Shown: positions 1 to 9,367, counted from the first letter of the stretch. The stretch: 64,000 nt of DNA from JBAZMA01 sp041649995 (GCA_041649995.1 JBAZMA010000006.1:43344-107343), one strand, 5' to 3'. The notes: a model not told the origin generated them from the sequence alone. Translations and numbers: made by a program.

Positions 1-1
1 G

Positions 2-883
2 CAGGAGGGTATTGCTCAGATCGGCCGGCTTATCGCCCCGCGCCTTGTGGGAACGAGCATTTATCAGTTGAATGTTTTCGTGGACACGATCTTCGCCTCC
101 CTTTCTTTTTATGTGGGGGAAGGGGCCATCGCCGCCATCTATTACGCCAACAGGATCATCCAGTTCCCGTTTGGCGTTATCGGCCTGGCTTTGTCCAACG
201 CGGCTTTGCCGCAGATGGCATCGGCGTCAAGCAGGAAGGACATGGAAGGATTAAACAAGTCCCTGGTATTTTGTCTCAAGGGGCTTTTTATCGCCATGTT
301 ACCGGTGATGACCGGTATCCTTGTGTTCGCCGGGCCGCTGGTCCAGGTGATCTTTCAGCGCGGAAGCTTCGGTTCTTATTCGACGGCGATCACGGCGGTG
401 GCGGTTTTTTTCTACGCCCTGGGCCTGTTGTCGTATTCCGGCGTCCGGTTTTTGTCGCACGCGTTTTACGCGCTCCAGGATACCAGGACCCCCGTTAAAA
501 CGGCCGGTCTGTCGCTGGCCCTGAATATCATTTTGAACCTGGTATTTGTTTTTGTGTTCGGCTTAGGGATCGCGGGATTGGCTTTGGCGAGCGCGCTTTC
601 GGCAACCGCCAATTTTTGCCTGCTCTACAGCCGGTTGAAAACCAGGACCGGATTCGGTTTGCGCGCCGCCATGGAAGAATGCGCCGTAGGAGTCCTGGCG
701 TCCTCGGCCGCGGCGGCCGGCGCCGCCTGGGCGGCCTGGCAGGCGTGGTTTTCTTTACAACCGTCTTTTTTGGGCCTCTGTCTTTGCCTCCTTCTGGCCG
801 CCATTGTTTACGCGTGCGTCCTTTTGTCCCTGGGGGTGCGGGAGGCCCGGGAGTTGTTGTTGTGGTTGATAAGACGAAAATAA
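2..883 (+). CDS. murJ: Lipid II flippase MurJ (MviN family), C-terminal part
   Basis: The reading frame is open from the first bases of the window, so the gene is cut at its 5' end. The GTG at 47 is an internal valine codon rather than a start. The text 'SIYQLNVFVDTIFASLS' and 'AIAAIYYANRIIQFPFGVIG' is typical of the MurJ/MviN integral membrane flippase, which moves lipid-linked peptidoglycan precursor across the inner membrane. About eight hydrophobic segments follow, matching the C-terminal half of a 14-helix MOP-superfamily exporter. The end overlaps the start of the uvrC-like gene, suggesting co-transcription. The family call is secure; only the missing N-terminal half is unknown. Confidence 0.93.
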   Translation, partial: QEGIAQIGRLIAPRLVGTSIYQLNVFVDTIFASLSFYVGEGAIAAIYYANRIIQFPFGVIGLALSNAALPQMASASSRKDMEGLNKSLVFCLKGLFIAMLPVMTGILVFAGPLVQVIFQRGSFGSYSTAITAVAVFFYALGLLSYSGVRFLSHAFYALQDTRTPVKTAGLSLALNIILNLVFVFVFGLGIAGLALASALSATANFCLLYSRLKTRTGFGLRAAMEECAVGVLASSAAAAGAAWAAWQAWFSLQPSFLGLCLCLLLAAIVYACVLLSLGVREARELLLWLIRRK

Positions 884-2097
884 AGGATTTTCCCGATTCC
901 CCCGGCGTCTACCTGATGACAGACGACCAGGGAGAGATCATTTATGTGGGCAAGGCCCGCTCTTTGAAAAAGAGAGTCGCGTCTTATTTTTTTCCCCAGG
1001 AGCATTCCTTGAAGACCGGGGTGTTGATGTCCTACGTGCGGGACATCTCTTTTGAAGAGCTTCCCGGCGAACATGAGGCGCTGTTGCGCGAATCGGAGCT
1101 GATCAAAAAACATCAGCCGCGTTTTAATATCAGCCTCAAAGACGACAAAAGTTATCCCTACATCATCGTCACGCATGAGGATTTTCCCCGCGTTTTTATC
1201 GGAAGGCGCCGCAAGAACGTCGCGCAGGACGCGGATTTTTTCGGGCCTTACACGAACGCCCGGCTTTTGCGCCGCGCGCTCAAGATCCTGCGCCGCAGTT
1301 TTCCTTTTTGCAGCTGCCGCAGGTTTCCGAAAAAGCCGTGTCTGAATTTTGATCTCGGCCTTTGCCCCGGCCCCTGTCAGGGGAAGATCAGCCGCAGGCG
1401 TTATCTGGGGATAATCCGGCGCCTGGAGGATTTTCTGACCAGAAAGGACGCGGATTTGATCGAGGACCTTTCGCGGCGTCTGCAAAAACTTGTGCGCGCG
1501 GAACGTTTTGAGGAGGCGGCCAGGGAGCGCGATCAGCTGGAGGCTTTGAGCATGCTGTCCGCTTTGAAAAAAAGCCCGGCCGAGACGATGCGCGAGCTGG
1601 ATGACTGGGAAAAAATAGGGTTGAAAAGAGAGCCGCGCAGGATTGAGGCCTTTGATATCTCCAATCTCGGAGGGCAGGAATCCGTCGGGTCGATGGTTTC
1701 TTTTTGGGAGGGAGAGCCTGACAAAGACAATTATCGCCGTTTTCGTATCCGAACCGTGGGCGGCATCGATGACTACGCGATGATCCGTGAAGTCGTGGGA
1801 CGGCGTTACCGCCGCCTCCTGGAGGAGCGCGCGCGGATGCCTGATCTGGTCCTAATCGACGGCGGAGCGGGCCATCTGGCCGCGGCCAGGGAAGTCCTTT
1901 CCTCGCTGGGGGTATCTGTTCCGCTCGTCGCCATCGCCAAAGAAGAGGAATTGATCTATACGGGAAAACGAAAAATGCCGGTCAGGCTGGAGAGTTCCAG
2001 TTCCGCCCTGCGGATGATCCAGGCCGCCCGGAATGAGGCGCATCGCTTCGCGGTTAAATATCACCACCTGTTGAGGGACAAGAAAACATTCGGTTGA
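862..2097 (+). CDS. uvrC: UvrC-like excinuclease subunit lacking the C-terminal HhH domain
   Basis: A GIY-YIG nuclease domain lies at about residues 15-95 ('GVYLM', then 'IIYVGKA'). A UVR motif follows near residues 208-230, and an RNase H-like domain at about 260-400 ('FDISNLGG', 'LIDGGAGH'). These are the two incision modules and the UvrB-binding motif of nucleotide excision repair UvrC. The GTG at 862 is chosen because GGGAG at 849-853 precedes it by 8 bases and the homology begins at once; a longer frame upstream only reads through murJ. The product has about 411 residues, whereas UvrC usually has about 600. The tandem helix-hairpin-helix end is absent, and the stop follows 'LLRDKKTFG' without visible decay. 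Confidence 0.87.
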   Translation: MVDKTKIKDFPDSPGVYLMTDDQGEIIYVGKARSLKKRVASYFFPQEHSLKTGVLMSYVRDISFEELPGEHEALLRESELIKKHQPRFNISLKDDKSYPYIIVTHEDFPRVFIGRRRKNVAQDADFFGPYTNARLLRRALKILRRSFPFCSCRRFPKKPCLNFDLGLCPGPCQGKISRRRYLGIIRRLEDFLTRKDADLIEDLSRRLQKLVRAERFEEAARERDQLEALSMLSALKKSPAETMRELDDWEKIGLKREPRRIEAFDISNLGGQESVGSMVSFWEGEPDKDNYRRFRIRTVGGIDDYAMIREVVGRRYRRLLEERARMPDLVLIDGGAGHLAAAREVLSSLGVSVPLVAIAKEEELIYTGKRKMPVRLESSSSALRMIQAARNEAHRFAVKYHHLLRDKKTFG

Positions 2098-2130
2098 ATC
2101 AATATCCGCTTGTTTGAGAGGGATTTAAAT

Positions 2131-2403
2131 ATGGTGCACAAATTGACTGATTTTGAGAAGGCTGTTTACGCGGCGGTCCTGACGATCCCCCCTGGGGAAA
2201 CAAGGTCTTACGCCTGGGTCGCAAGAGCTATCCACAGGCCGAAAAGCTGCCGCGCGGTGGGCAATGCCCTGAATAAAAATCCTTACGCGCCTTTCGTGCC
2301 CTGTCACAGGGTCATTGCTTCGAATGGTTCGCTGGGGGGTTTTAATGGCGGCCTCCATAAAAAGGCAAGGCTTCTGGAGCGGGAAAGGGCATTCAGGTGC
2401 TAG
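2131..2403 (+). CDS. ogt: Methylated-DNA-protein cysteine S-methyltransferase, short form
   Basis: The 90-residue product contains the alkyl-acceptor motif PCHRV with the reactive cysteine at about position 58, a helix-turn-helix segment ('SYAWVARAIHRPKSCRAVGNAL') and the 'GGFNGG' turn after the active site. Together these form the DNA-binding catalytic domain of O6-alkylguanine alkyltransferases. The N-terminal domain of full Ogt/Ada proteins is absent, giving the size of alkyltransferase-like proteins, but the cysteine is retained, so direct repair is likely. ATG 2131 is preferred over TTG 2110 because GAGAGGGA lies 8 bases upstream. It follows the uvrC-like gene closely, forming a small repair pair. 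Its stop codon falls inside the start of an intergenic heptamer repeat. Confidence 0.85.
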   Translation: MVHKLTDFEKAVYAAVLTIPPGETRSYAWVARAIHRPKSCRAVGNALNKNPYAPFVPCHRVIASNGSLGGFNGGLHKKARLLERERAFRC

Positions 2404-2690
2404 GTTCTAGGTGCTATGGGGGGCAGGACACAGTCCATAGTCCACGGTCGATGGTCCATAGTTAACGTGAGGACGTGAGGACGTAGGACGCACGAAAGAC
2501 GAAAACACGAAGGCACGAAAAACAATTAAGAATGAAAAATGAAGAATTAAGAATTGGCTTAGAGCGTATGGCATATAGCTTATGGCAAAAACAAAGTCAG
2601 AATTCTGAAATCGGATGTCGGAAATCTGATGTCTGACTAAACAGCTAAGCAGCTACTGATATACTGCTTTCTGTTGCTTGCCGCTGTTTT
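2388..2690 (+). repeat. Heptamer-periodic intergenic repeat locus 1
   Basis: The spacer between ogt and the pilT-like gene can be cut into roughly 7-base words that drift gradually: GGTGCTA-type, GTCCATA/GTCCACG/GTCGATG, ACGTGAGG, ACGAAAG, TAAGAAT/TGAAGAA, TTATGGC/ATATAGC, and ATGTCGG/AAATCTG. Similar word blocks recur at the other heptamer loci in this window. A single CAATTAAGAAT-type arm lies at 2523-2557. No gene or terminator was found. The first words overlap the ogt stop codon. Confidence 0.75.
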
Positions 2691-2704
2691 TAAAAGGAGG
2701 TTTC

Positions 2705-3781
2705 ATGAACATCAGGGAAGTCCTGAAGGTGGTTTGCGAACGGGACGCTTCGGATCTTTTTTTAAAAGTCGATAACGTTCCGTATCTGCGCGTCTATGGA
2801 GAGCTGGTGCCTTTGCCGGACTTTCCGACCTTGACAGCCTCGGACCTGCGGGCCTGTGTCGCTGAGATTTCGGATGATCTGCACAAGAAGATGTTTGAGA
2901 ATGCCCTGGATACGGATTACGCCATGAATGTCGAAGGGCTGGACCGTTTTCGCGTGAGCATCTTCATGCAGAGGGGCGTGCCTTCCATCGTCATGCGGCG
3001 CATCAAAAAGGCGGTCGCTGATTTTCGCGCGCTGAATCTCCCTGAACAGGTCCTGGCCAGCCTCTGCCAGGAAAGGCGCGGCCTTATTCTTTTGACAGGC
3101 CCCGCCGGCCACGGCAAATCCACGACGATTGCCAGCATGGTCGAATATATGAATACGACCCAGTCCCGTCATATCCTGACGGTGGAAGATCCGATCGAAT
3201 TCACGTTCACGGACAAAAAAAGCGTCATCAACCAGAGAGAGCTGGGCCTGGATGTTTCCTCTTATCCGGTGGCTTTAAAGCAGGTGACATTGCAGAGCCC
3301 GGACGTGATCTTTATCGGCACCATCAGGGACCTGGATACGATGTCCGCCGCGCTCATTGCCGCGGAAATGGGAATCCTGGTCTTGAGCACCGTCCATACC
3401 GTCAACGCGGCGCAGACGGCCCAGCGTATCCTGAATTTCTTTCCTCCTCACCAGCACGCGGAAATCCGCATGCAGTTGTCTTTTTTGCTCAAAGGCGTGG
3501 TTTCCCTCAGGCTTGTTCCCAATGCCTCGGGCTCCGGCCGCGTCCCGGCCTGTGAGGCGATGGTCCTGACGCCCACGATCAGCCGTCTTTTGCGCGAAGG
3601 GGCTTTTTCGGATATCCCGCGGTTCCTGGAAGAGGGCAGCCTGTTCGGCATGGAAAGCTTTAAGCAGAGCCTGGCCAAGCTTGTCAAGGCCCGAAAAATA
3701 TCCCCGGAAGAGGCGTATAAATATGCCGACAGCAGGGAGGACCTGGAGCTGGAAATAAAAGGTATTAAGAGGTTGATGTAG
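2705..3781 (+). CDS. PilT/PilU-type secretion ATPase with altered Walker B
   Basis: The 358-residue protein has the layout of a type IV pilus retraction ATPase: an N-terminal PAS-like domain, Walker A at about residues 132-139 (GPAGHGKST), an Asp box 'ILTVEDPIEF', a Walker B region near 199-208, a His-box-like 'STVHTVNAAQTAQRI', and a C-terminal 'ISPEEAYKYA'. ATG 2705 is set by AAAAGGAGG just upstream; TTG 2678 is rejected. Unusually, the Walker B reads 'IFIGTIRD', with threonine where the family has glutamate (GE-RD). The preceding ALRQ-type segment is also changed ('TLQS'), and 'GHL' is 'GIL'. It stands alone, away from pilus genes; a pilin-like gene lies 40 kb on. PilU-like or regulatory roles are possible. 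Confidence 0.85.
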   Translation: MNIREVLKVVCERDASDLFLKVDNVPYLRVYGELVPLPDFPTLTASDLRACVAEISDDLHKKMFENALDTDYAMNVEGLDRFRVSIFMQRGVPSIVMRRIKKAVADFRALNLPEQVLASLCQERRGLILLTGPAGHGKSTTIASMVEYMNTTQSRHILTVEDPIEFTFTDKKSVINQRELGLDVSSYPVALKQVTLQSPDVIFIGTIRDLDTMSAALIAAEMGILVLSTVHTVNAAQTAQRILNFFPPHQHAEIRMQLSFLLKGVVSLRLVPNASGSGRVPACEAMVLTPTISRLLREGAFSDIPRFLEEGSLFGMESFKQSLAKLVKARKISPEEAYKYADSREDLELEIKGIKRLM

Positions 3782-3801
3782 GACTGCAGTTGCGTTAAAA
3801 T
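3773..3801 (+). promoter_or_regulatory. Candidate sigma-70 promoter for prfB-secA
   Basis: TTGATG (3773-3778) and TAAAAT (3796-3801) are separated by 17 bases and lie 68 bases before the prfB start. The -35 matches the consensus at four of six positions and the -10 at five. It overlaps the last codons of the pilT-like gene. Confidence 0.5.
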
Positions 3802-3869
3802 AGCATATTAAAAAATGGGGCGCAAAAATCTTTTTTTGTTCATAAAAATGAACGGTTGCGGGTGACGAA

Positions 3870-4974
3870 ATGCGCGATGAGATCGCCAGGAAAATAACGG
3901 ATGCCCAGGCCATGCTGGAACGACTCCGGGGGTATCTTTGACATCGATCAAACAGACCGCCAGATTGCCGGTTTACAGGGGGAGATGTCCGTTGAAAATT
4001 TCTGGCAAAACCCTCAGGCCGCCAACCAGATCGTCCGCAAGCTCAAACTTTTAAAGACCATTTCGGAATCCTGGCACAGGCATGATCATCGTATCCGGGA
4101 GATTGCCGAATTTTTTCATATTTCCGAAGGCGAGGGCGAGGATTTTCTGTCTCATCTCAACGCCGATCTGGACCAGCTGAAAGAGGAGCTTGGCCGGCTG
4201 GAATTCTTCACGCTCTTTGACGGCGAGTATGACAGGAACAACGCCATCATGAGCATTAACGCGGGCGCAGGAGGCACGGAATCCTGCGACTGGGTTTCGA
4301 TGCTTTTGCGCATGTATACGCGCTGGGCCCAGGCGCGCGGTTTTGAGGTCACGGTCACCGATATTCTTTCCGGCGAAGAGGCCGGGGTCAAGAACGTCAC
4401 TATGATCATCCGCGGGGAATACGCCTACGGATACCTTCGGTCCGAAGCCGGTGTCCACCGGCTGGTCAGGATCTCGCCGTTTGACGCCAACAAAAGGCGC
4501 CATACCTCTTTTGCCTCCGTGGATATCATTCCGGAATACGAAGGAGACGTGGAGGTCGATATCCGGCCGGAAGACCTGCGGGTGGATGTCTATCGCGCCG
4601 GAGGCAAAGGCGGCCAGCATGTCAATACGACGGATTCAGCCGTGCGCATCACGCATCTTCCGACGGGTCTTGTCTCGCAATGCCAGAACGAACGCTCCCA
4701 GCATCAGAACAAGCAGGTGGCGCTGGGCATCCTGAAATCCAGGCTTTATGAGCTCAAGCTCCGCGAGCAGGCCGAAAAACGCTCCCGGGAACAGCCGCAA
4801 AAACAGAAGATCGAATGGGGTTCGCAGATCCGCTCGTATGTCCTGCATCCCTACAATCTGGTCAAGGACCACAGGACGGATTTCGAGACCGGGGATTCCA
4901 ACGGGGTCCTGGACGGTAAGCTGGACGGTTTTATCGAAGCTTTTTTAAGGGAGAAGAAGGCAAAACGTGATTGA
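3870..4974 (+). CDS. prfB: Peptide chain release factor 2, programmed +1 frameshift
   Basis: Release factor 2 recognises UGA and UAA and hydrolyses peptidyl-tRNA. The gene is in two frames. ATG 3870 opens 23 codons ending CTT at 3936-3938, followed by TGA. Slipping one base gives GAC at 3940 and a second frame to 4974. The joined product has about 367 residues, close to the usual 365. The GGQ catalytic motif is at about 247-249 and the SPF codon-recognition motif near 203. No stronger start is available, because an in-frame TGA lies just upstream; the ribosome site is weak (GGGTGA). The end overlaps secA by 8 bases, as in prfB-secA pairs elsewhere. Confidence 0.95.
3927..3942 (+). promoter_or_regulatory. 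prfB programmed frameshift site
   Basis: The sequence CGGGGGTATCTTTGAC matches the classic prfB recoding site: an SD-like G run at fixed spacing before CTT, then the in-frame stop TGA followed by C. When release factor 2 is scarce, ribosomes slip from CTT into the +1 frame, which autoregulates the factor. The codon before the run is CGG rather than AGG, so the internal SD is slightly weaker in its first base. Confidence 0.95.
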
Positions 4975-7816
4975 TTTTATCTTATCGAAGATCGTCGGGA
5001 CGCAGAACGACAGGACTTTGAAGTCCCTCAAGGCGGCCGTGGAGAAGATCAACAGCCTGGAGCCGGGGATCAAGGCCCTCCCGGACGCCGCCCTGCGCGC
5101 CAAAACCGGCGAGTTGAAAGAGCGCCTCGCCGCCCGCCTGAAGCAGCAAGGCTACGAAGAAGCGGAAACGGAGCTTAAGAAAAAGATCCGCAGGCAGGCG
5201 CTGGATGAGCTCCTGCCGGAGGCCTTTGCTGTTGTCCGTGAGGCGTCCGTGCGCGCGATCGGCCTTCGCCATTTCGATGTCCAGATGGTCGGCGGCATGG
5301 TGCTTCATCAGGGCGGTATCGCGGAAATGGCGACCGGCGAAGGCAAGACGCTGGTGGCGACCCTTCCGGTTTATCTGAATGCCCTCCCCGGATTGGGCGT
5401 GCATGTTGTGACCGTTAACGATTACCTGGCGCGCAGAGACCGCGAGTGGATGGGCCCGATCTATGAATTCCTGGGTTTGACGATCGGCGTCATCCAGCAT
5501 GACCAGGGATTCGACGAAAAAAGGCACGCCTATGGCTGCGACATCACCTACGGCACCAACAACGAATTCGGATTTGATTACCTGCGCGACAATATGGTCA
5601 CGCACCCTTCCCAGATGGTGCAGAGGCCGCTGCATTACGCGATCGTCGATGAAGTCGATTCCATCCTTATCGACGAGGCCCGCACCCCCTTGATCATTTC
5701 AGGGCCCACGGACGACTCCGTCGATAAATATTACATCATCAACCGCATCATTCCGAAACTCAGGCGCCGGCTCATCCTGGAGAAGGACGAGATCGAGGCC
5801 AAATACAAGGGCGAGGACCTGACCGCCGGATATGACGCCGTGGTCGACGAGAAGAACCATACGGTTAATCTCACCGAAGAGGGCATGGCCAAATGCGAAG
5901 AGCTTCTGGGTGTCAAGAGCCTCTATGACGATCTTTCGGGCGAATGGGCGCACCATATCACGCAGGCCATCAAGGCGCACGACCTTTTCAGGCGCGACGT
6001 CGAGTATGTCGTCAAGGACGGCAAGGTCATTATCGTCGATGAATTTACCGGGCGCCTCATGCCGGGGCGCCGCTGGTCCGACGGCATGCATCAAGCCGTG
6101 GAGGCCAAGGAGAACCTGCGCATTGAGCGCGAAAACCAGACCCTGGCCACTGTGACCCTGCAGAATTATTTCAGGATTTACGACAAGCTGGCCGGCATGA
6201 CCGGAACGGCGTTCACGGAGGCCAATGAGTTCAAGCAGATCTATAAACTCGACGTCGTGGTCATTCCCACCAACAGGTCTCTGGCCAGGACGAATTATCC
6301 CGACGCGGTGTTTCGCAGCGCGCGCGAGAAGTTCAACGCGGTGCTCGAAGACATCAAGTCCTGCCACGCCAAGGGGCAGCCTGTCCTGGTGGGGACCATC
6401 TCGATTGAAAAATCCGAGATGCTTGCCGCCATGCTTAAGAAAAACGGCATCCCGCACAGCGTCTTAAACGCCAAATATCATGAGATGGAAGCGCAGATCG
6501 TGGCCCAGGCCGGCCGCTATAAGGCCGTGACCATCGCCACCAACATGGCCGGACGGGGAACGGATATCCTGCTGGGAGGCAATCCGCAGTCCATGGCCAA
6601 GAATATCCTCGGCGCCAAAAAACTGGAGCCGGGCACGCCGGAGTATGAGGAGGAATACGGCGCGGTCTATGAAAAACTGAAAGAAGAAGCGAAGCGCGAA
6701 CACGACCAGGTGGCAGCCGTCGGAGGCCTTCATGTCATCGGCACGGAACGCCATGAGGCCCGCCGCATCGATAACCAGCTGCGCGGCCGGTCCGGCCGGC
6801 AGGGCGACCCGGGTTCCTCCCGTTTTTACGTGTCTTTTCAGGACGATCTTATGCGCATGTTCGGTTCGGACCGGCTCATCGCCATTATGGACAGGCTTGG
6901 TGTGGAAGAGGGCATGGTCATCGAGAATACGTTCGTCACGCGCCGCATTGAGGACGCGCAGAGGAGGGTGGAGGCTTACAATTTTGAGATCCGTAAGCAT
7001 CTTCTGGAATATGACGACGTGATGAACAAGCAGAGAGAGGTTGTCTATGGGGAGAGGCGCCTTATTTTGCGCGGTTCCGCCGAAGAGCTCGGGGAATTTC
7101 TGTTCGAGATGATCGGCGATGTCCTTCAGAGGAATGTCCTTTTGTATTGTCCGGAAGGCGCCATGCCGCAGGACTGGAACTGGGCTGGGCTTGAGGCGTG
7201 GCTCAAACAGAAATTCGGCGTCGCTTTCCCTCTGGATCAGGAGCGCCTGATGGCCTTGAACGCCCAGGCCATCGCCGAAGAACTCGGCGAGATGGCGAAA
7301 GCGGCCTGGGAGAAAAAGGCGGCGGACGCCGGGCGAGACGCCCTGGAACAGATGCAGCGCATGGTCACGCTTCACGTTATTGACAGCCGCTGGAAGGAGC
7401 ACCTCTACGGCATGGATTGTCTGAAGGAAGGCATCGGCCTGAGGGCTTACGGCGCGCGCGATCCTTTGATCGAATACCAGAGAGAAGCCTACAATATGTT
7501 CGTGGAGATGATGGAGCGCATCAAGGACGAAGTCGTTGAACTGGTCTTCCGCATGCAGATCATTGAGCAGAAGGAGGTCAGGGGCGTTTTTACTTCCCTG
7601 CCGCAGAAGACCGAACACAAGGAGTTCAGCGGTCTTTCTCCCCAGGCGCGGCGTCAGGCGGAGGCCGAAGCGCCGACCTCGGAGGAAGAGCCCGGGGCTT
7701 CAGCTGTCCTGAAGCCGGAACCCGTGCGCGTGGAAGGCCCAAAGGTCGGCCGTAACGACCCCTGCCCGTGCGGCAGCGGAAAAAAATACAAGAAATGCTG
7801 CGGCCAGAACGCGTAA
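4967..7816 (+). CDS. secA: Preprotein translocase ATPase SecA
   Basis: SecA drives unfolded preproteins through SecYEG. The 949-residue product starts at GTG 4967 inside the end of prfB, with AGAAGG upstream. Walker A 'ATGEGKT' is near residue 120, and the DEAD-box helicase motif 'VDEVDSILIDEARTP' near 225-240. The preprotein-binding and wing/scaffold domains follow, with 'MAGRGTDI' and 'LRGRSGRQGDPG' of the second motor domain. The C-terminus has the zinc-binding SEC-C motif CPCGSGKKYKKCC, which binds SecB and phospholipid, after a short acidic linker. Length and motifs are standard. It fits the many exported proteins encoded in this window. Confidence 0.98.
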   Translation: MIDFILSKIVGTQNDRTLKSLKAAVEKINSLEPGIKALPDAALRAKTGELKERLAARLKQQGYEEAETELKKKIRRQALDELLPEAFAVVREASVRAIGLRHFDVQMVGGMVLHQGGIAEMATGEGKTLVATLPVYLNALPGLGVHVVTVNDYLARRDREWMGPIYEFLGLTIGVIQHDQGFDEKRHAYGCDITYGTNNEFGFDYLRDNMVTHPSQMVQRPLHYAIVDEVDSILIDEARTPLIISGPTDDSVDKYYIINRIIPKLRRRLILEKDEIEAKYKGEDLTAGYDAVVDEKNHTVNLTEEGMAKCEELLGVKSLYDDLSGEWAHHITQAIKAHDLFRRDVEYVVKDGKVIIVDEFTGRLMPGRRWSDGMHQAVEAKENLRIERENQTLATVTLQNYFRIYDKLAGMTGTAFTEANEFKQIYKLDVVVIPTNRSLARTNYPDAVFRSAREKFNAVLEDIKSCHAKGQPVLVGTISIEKSEMLAAMLKKNGIPHSVLNAKYHEMEAQIVAQAGRYKAVTIATNMAGRGTDILLGGNPQSMAKNILGAKKLEPGTPEYEEEYGAVYEKLKEEAKREHDQVAAVGGLHVIGTERHEARRIDNQLRGRSGRQGDPGSSRFYVSFQDDLMRMFGSDRLIAIMDRLGVEEGMVIENTFVTRRIEDAQRRVEAYNFEIRKHLLEYDDVMNKQREVVYGERRLILRGSAEELGEFLFEMIGDVLQRNVLLYCPEGAMPQDWNWAGLEAWLKQKFGVAFPLDQERLMALNAQAIAEELGEMAKAAWEKKAADAGRDALEQMQRMVTLHVIDSRWKEHLYGMDCLKEGIGLRAYGARDPLIEYQREAYNMFVEMMERIKDEVVELVFRMQIIEQKEVRGVFTSLPQKTEHKEFSGLSPQARRQAEAEAPTSEEEPGASAVLKPEPVRVEGPKVGRNDPCPCGSGKKYKKCCGQNA

Positions 7817-7828
7817 CGAAAGGAAGTT

Positions 7829-9367
7829 TTGTTTCTTTTTAATTTTAAATTTTTGAAAAACAGGCCGGGCGTCCCCTCTGCCCTTATCCCATGGCTCGCC
7901 CTGGTGAGCGTTCTCCTGCTGCGTTTATCTTTCCCAAGGGCCGGGTTTTGGCCCTTGGCCTGGTTCGCTTTCCTGCCGTTGTTTTTGGCTCTTGAAAAAA
8001 CAGATACCGCCAAAACCCTGGGCGTCAGTTTTGCCGCGGGCTTTGTCTTTTATATTTCTCTGCTTTTCTGGCTGATCCACGTGACCATTCCGGGCATGGC
8101 CGTCCTGTCGTTTTATTTAGCTTTGTATTTCGCGGTTTTCGGGCTGGGTTGGAATTACGCCCGCGCCCATTTGTCTTACGGGGCCAGACTCGTCTTTTCG
8201 CCCTGTTTATGGGTGCTTCTGGAATATATCCGTTCCCACCTGTTCACAGGCTTCCCATGGGGCTTGCTGGCCTATACCCAAACCCCCTGTATTCCCGCCC
8301 TGCAGGGCGCCGATCTCGTCGGGAGCTGGGGATTGTCGTTTGTGATCGTGTTCGTGAACGTTTTTTTATTCGAGGTTCTTTTTCCCAAAATGGGAGAGCG
8401 GCGTTCGCGTTTGGCACACGCGGCGCCCCTGTGTCTGATCGCGCTCTGGTTTCTTTACGGGGCCTGGCGCGCGTGGGAAAAGCCCCGGGAACAATGCTTT
8501 TTGAAAGTGGCTGTCGTGCAGGGAAACATCCCCCAGGAGATCAAGTGGGCGCCGCGTTTCCGGGAAGGCATTTTCCGCAAACACGTCCTGTTGAGCGAGA
8601 TCAGCCTTTTGAAACACGAACCCGACCTGATCGTCTGGCCGGAAACGTCTTTTACGGAATATCTGGAATTGGGTGAGAATGACGGGGAACTCGCCGATCT
8701 GGCCCGGCGGCTCAAGACGCCGCTTTTGATCGGCTCCATCCGTTTTGACGAGGGCCGTTATTTCAACAGCGCCCTTCTCTATGATTCAGCCGGTGAAATG
8801 CGGACGCTCTATAACAAACTGCATCTGGTCCCCTTCGGGGAATATATCCCGGGCCGCAAATTTTTGCCGTTTGTCGAAAGCGTCCTGCCTATCGAGGATT
8901 TTACCCCCGGCAGCGACGCGACCCTGTTTTCGCTGCCCAGCAGGACTTGTCTGAAGGATTTGCGTTTCGGGGTTCTGGTCTGTTTTGAGGATATTTTTCC
9001 GGAACTCGCGCGCGCCTTTGTCTTAAAAGGCGCGGATTTCCTGGTGAACATGACCAATGACGGATGGTTCGGTGACACATCGAGTCCGTTTCAGCATATG
9101 CAGGCTTCGGTTTTGAGGGCGGTTGAGAACAGGGTTTACGTGGTGCGCAGCGCCAACACGGGGGTTTCCTGCGTGATCGACGACGCGGGGCGCGTGGTTT
9201 CCCTGGTCGATGAGGCGGGCCGCCGGACGTTTGTGAAGGGGGAGGCTTGCGGTTTTGTCGCGCCGACCCCGCGCTCAGCCCTCTATACCGTGATCGGCGA
9301 TTTGTTCATTCCCTTTGCCTGCGCCGGTATTTTTGGTATGATAGGGGCACGGAGGAGGAGACCTTGA
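7829..9367 (+). CDS. lnt: Apolipoprotein N-acyltransferase
   Basis: Lnt adds the third acyl chain to the N-terminal cysteine of outer-membrane lipoproteins. The 512-residue product has about six N-terminal hydrophobic segments, then a nitrilase-fold domain with the triad Glu272 ('WPETSF'), Lys330 ('YNKLHLVPFGEY') and Cys385 ('VCFEDIF'), and a final hydrophobic helix. TTG 7829 is taken because AAAGGAAG sits just ahead; a few codons' uncertainty remains, as no ATG lies nearby. It follows secA by 12 bases and ends overlapping the next gene, so the three are probably one operon. Many lipobox proteins in the window are likely substrates. Confidence 0.94.
   Translation: MFLFNFKFLKNRPGVPSALIPWLALVSVLLLRLSFPRAGFWPLAWFAFLPLFLALEKTDTAKTLGVSFAAGFVFYISLLFWLIHVTIPGMAVLSFYLALYFAVFGLGWNYARAHLSYGARLVFSPCLWVLLEYIRSHLFTGFPWGLLAYTQTPCIPALQGADLVGSWGLSFVIVFVNVFLFEVLFPKMGERRSRLAHAAPLCLIALWFLYGAWRAWEKPREQCFLKVAVVQGNIPQEIKWAPRFREGIFRKHVLLSEISLLKHEPDLIVWPETSFTEYLELGENDGELADLARRLKTPLLIGSIRFDEGRYFNSALLYDSAGEMRTLYNKLHLVPFGEYIPGRKFLPFVESVLPIEDFTPGSDATLFSLPSRTCLKDLRFGVLVCFEDIFPELARAFVLKGADFLVNMTNDGWFGDTSSPFQHMQASVLRAVENRVYVVRSANTGVSCVIDDAGRVVSLVDEAGRRTFVKGEACGFVAPTPRSALYTVIGDLFIPFACAGIFGMIGARRRRP

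Noticed and set aside
808..1485. 225-codon minus-strand open frame
   Set aside because: It lies wholly opposite the uvrC-like gene, whose protein motifs are clear; the minus-strand translation has no recognisable domain.
2404..2690. CRISPR-like or classical tandem repeat
   Set aside because: The words drift continuously and are only about 7 bases long, with no conserved repeat of 25-40 bases and no unique spacers.
6464..7618. 384-codon minus-strand open frame
   Set aside because: It is antisense to secA. High GC in codon third positions leaves long antisense frames; no family features were seen.
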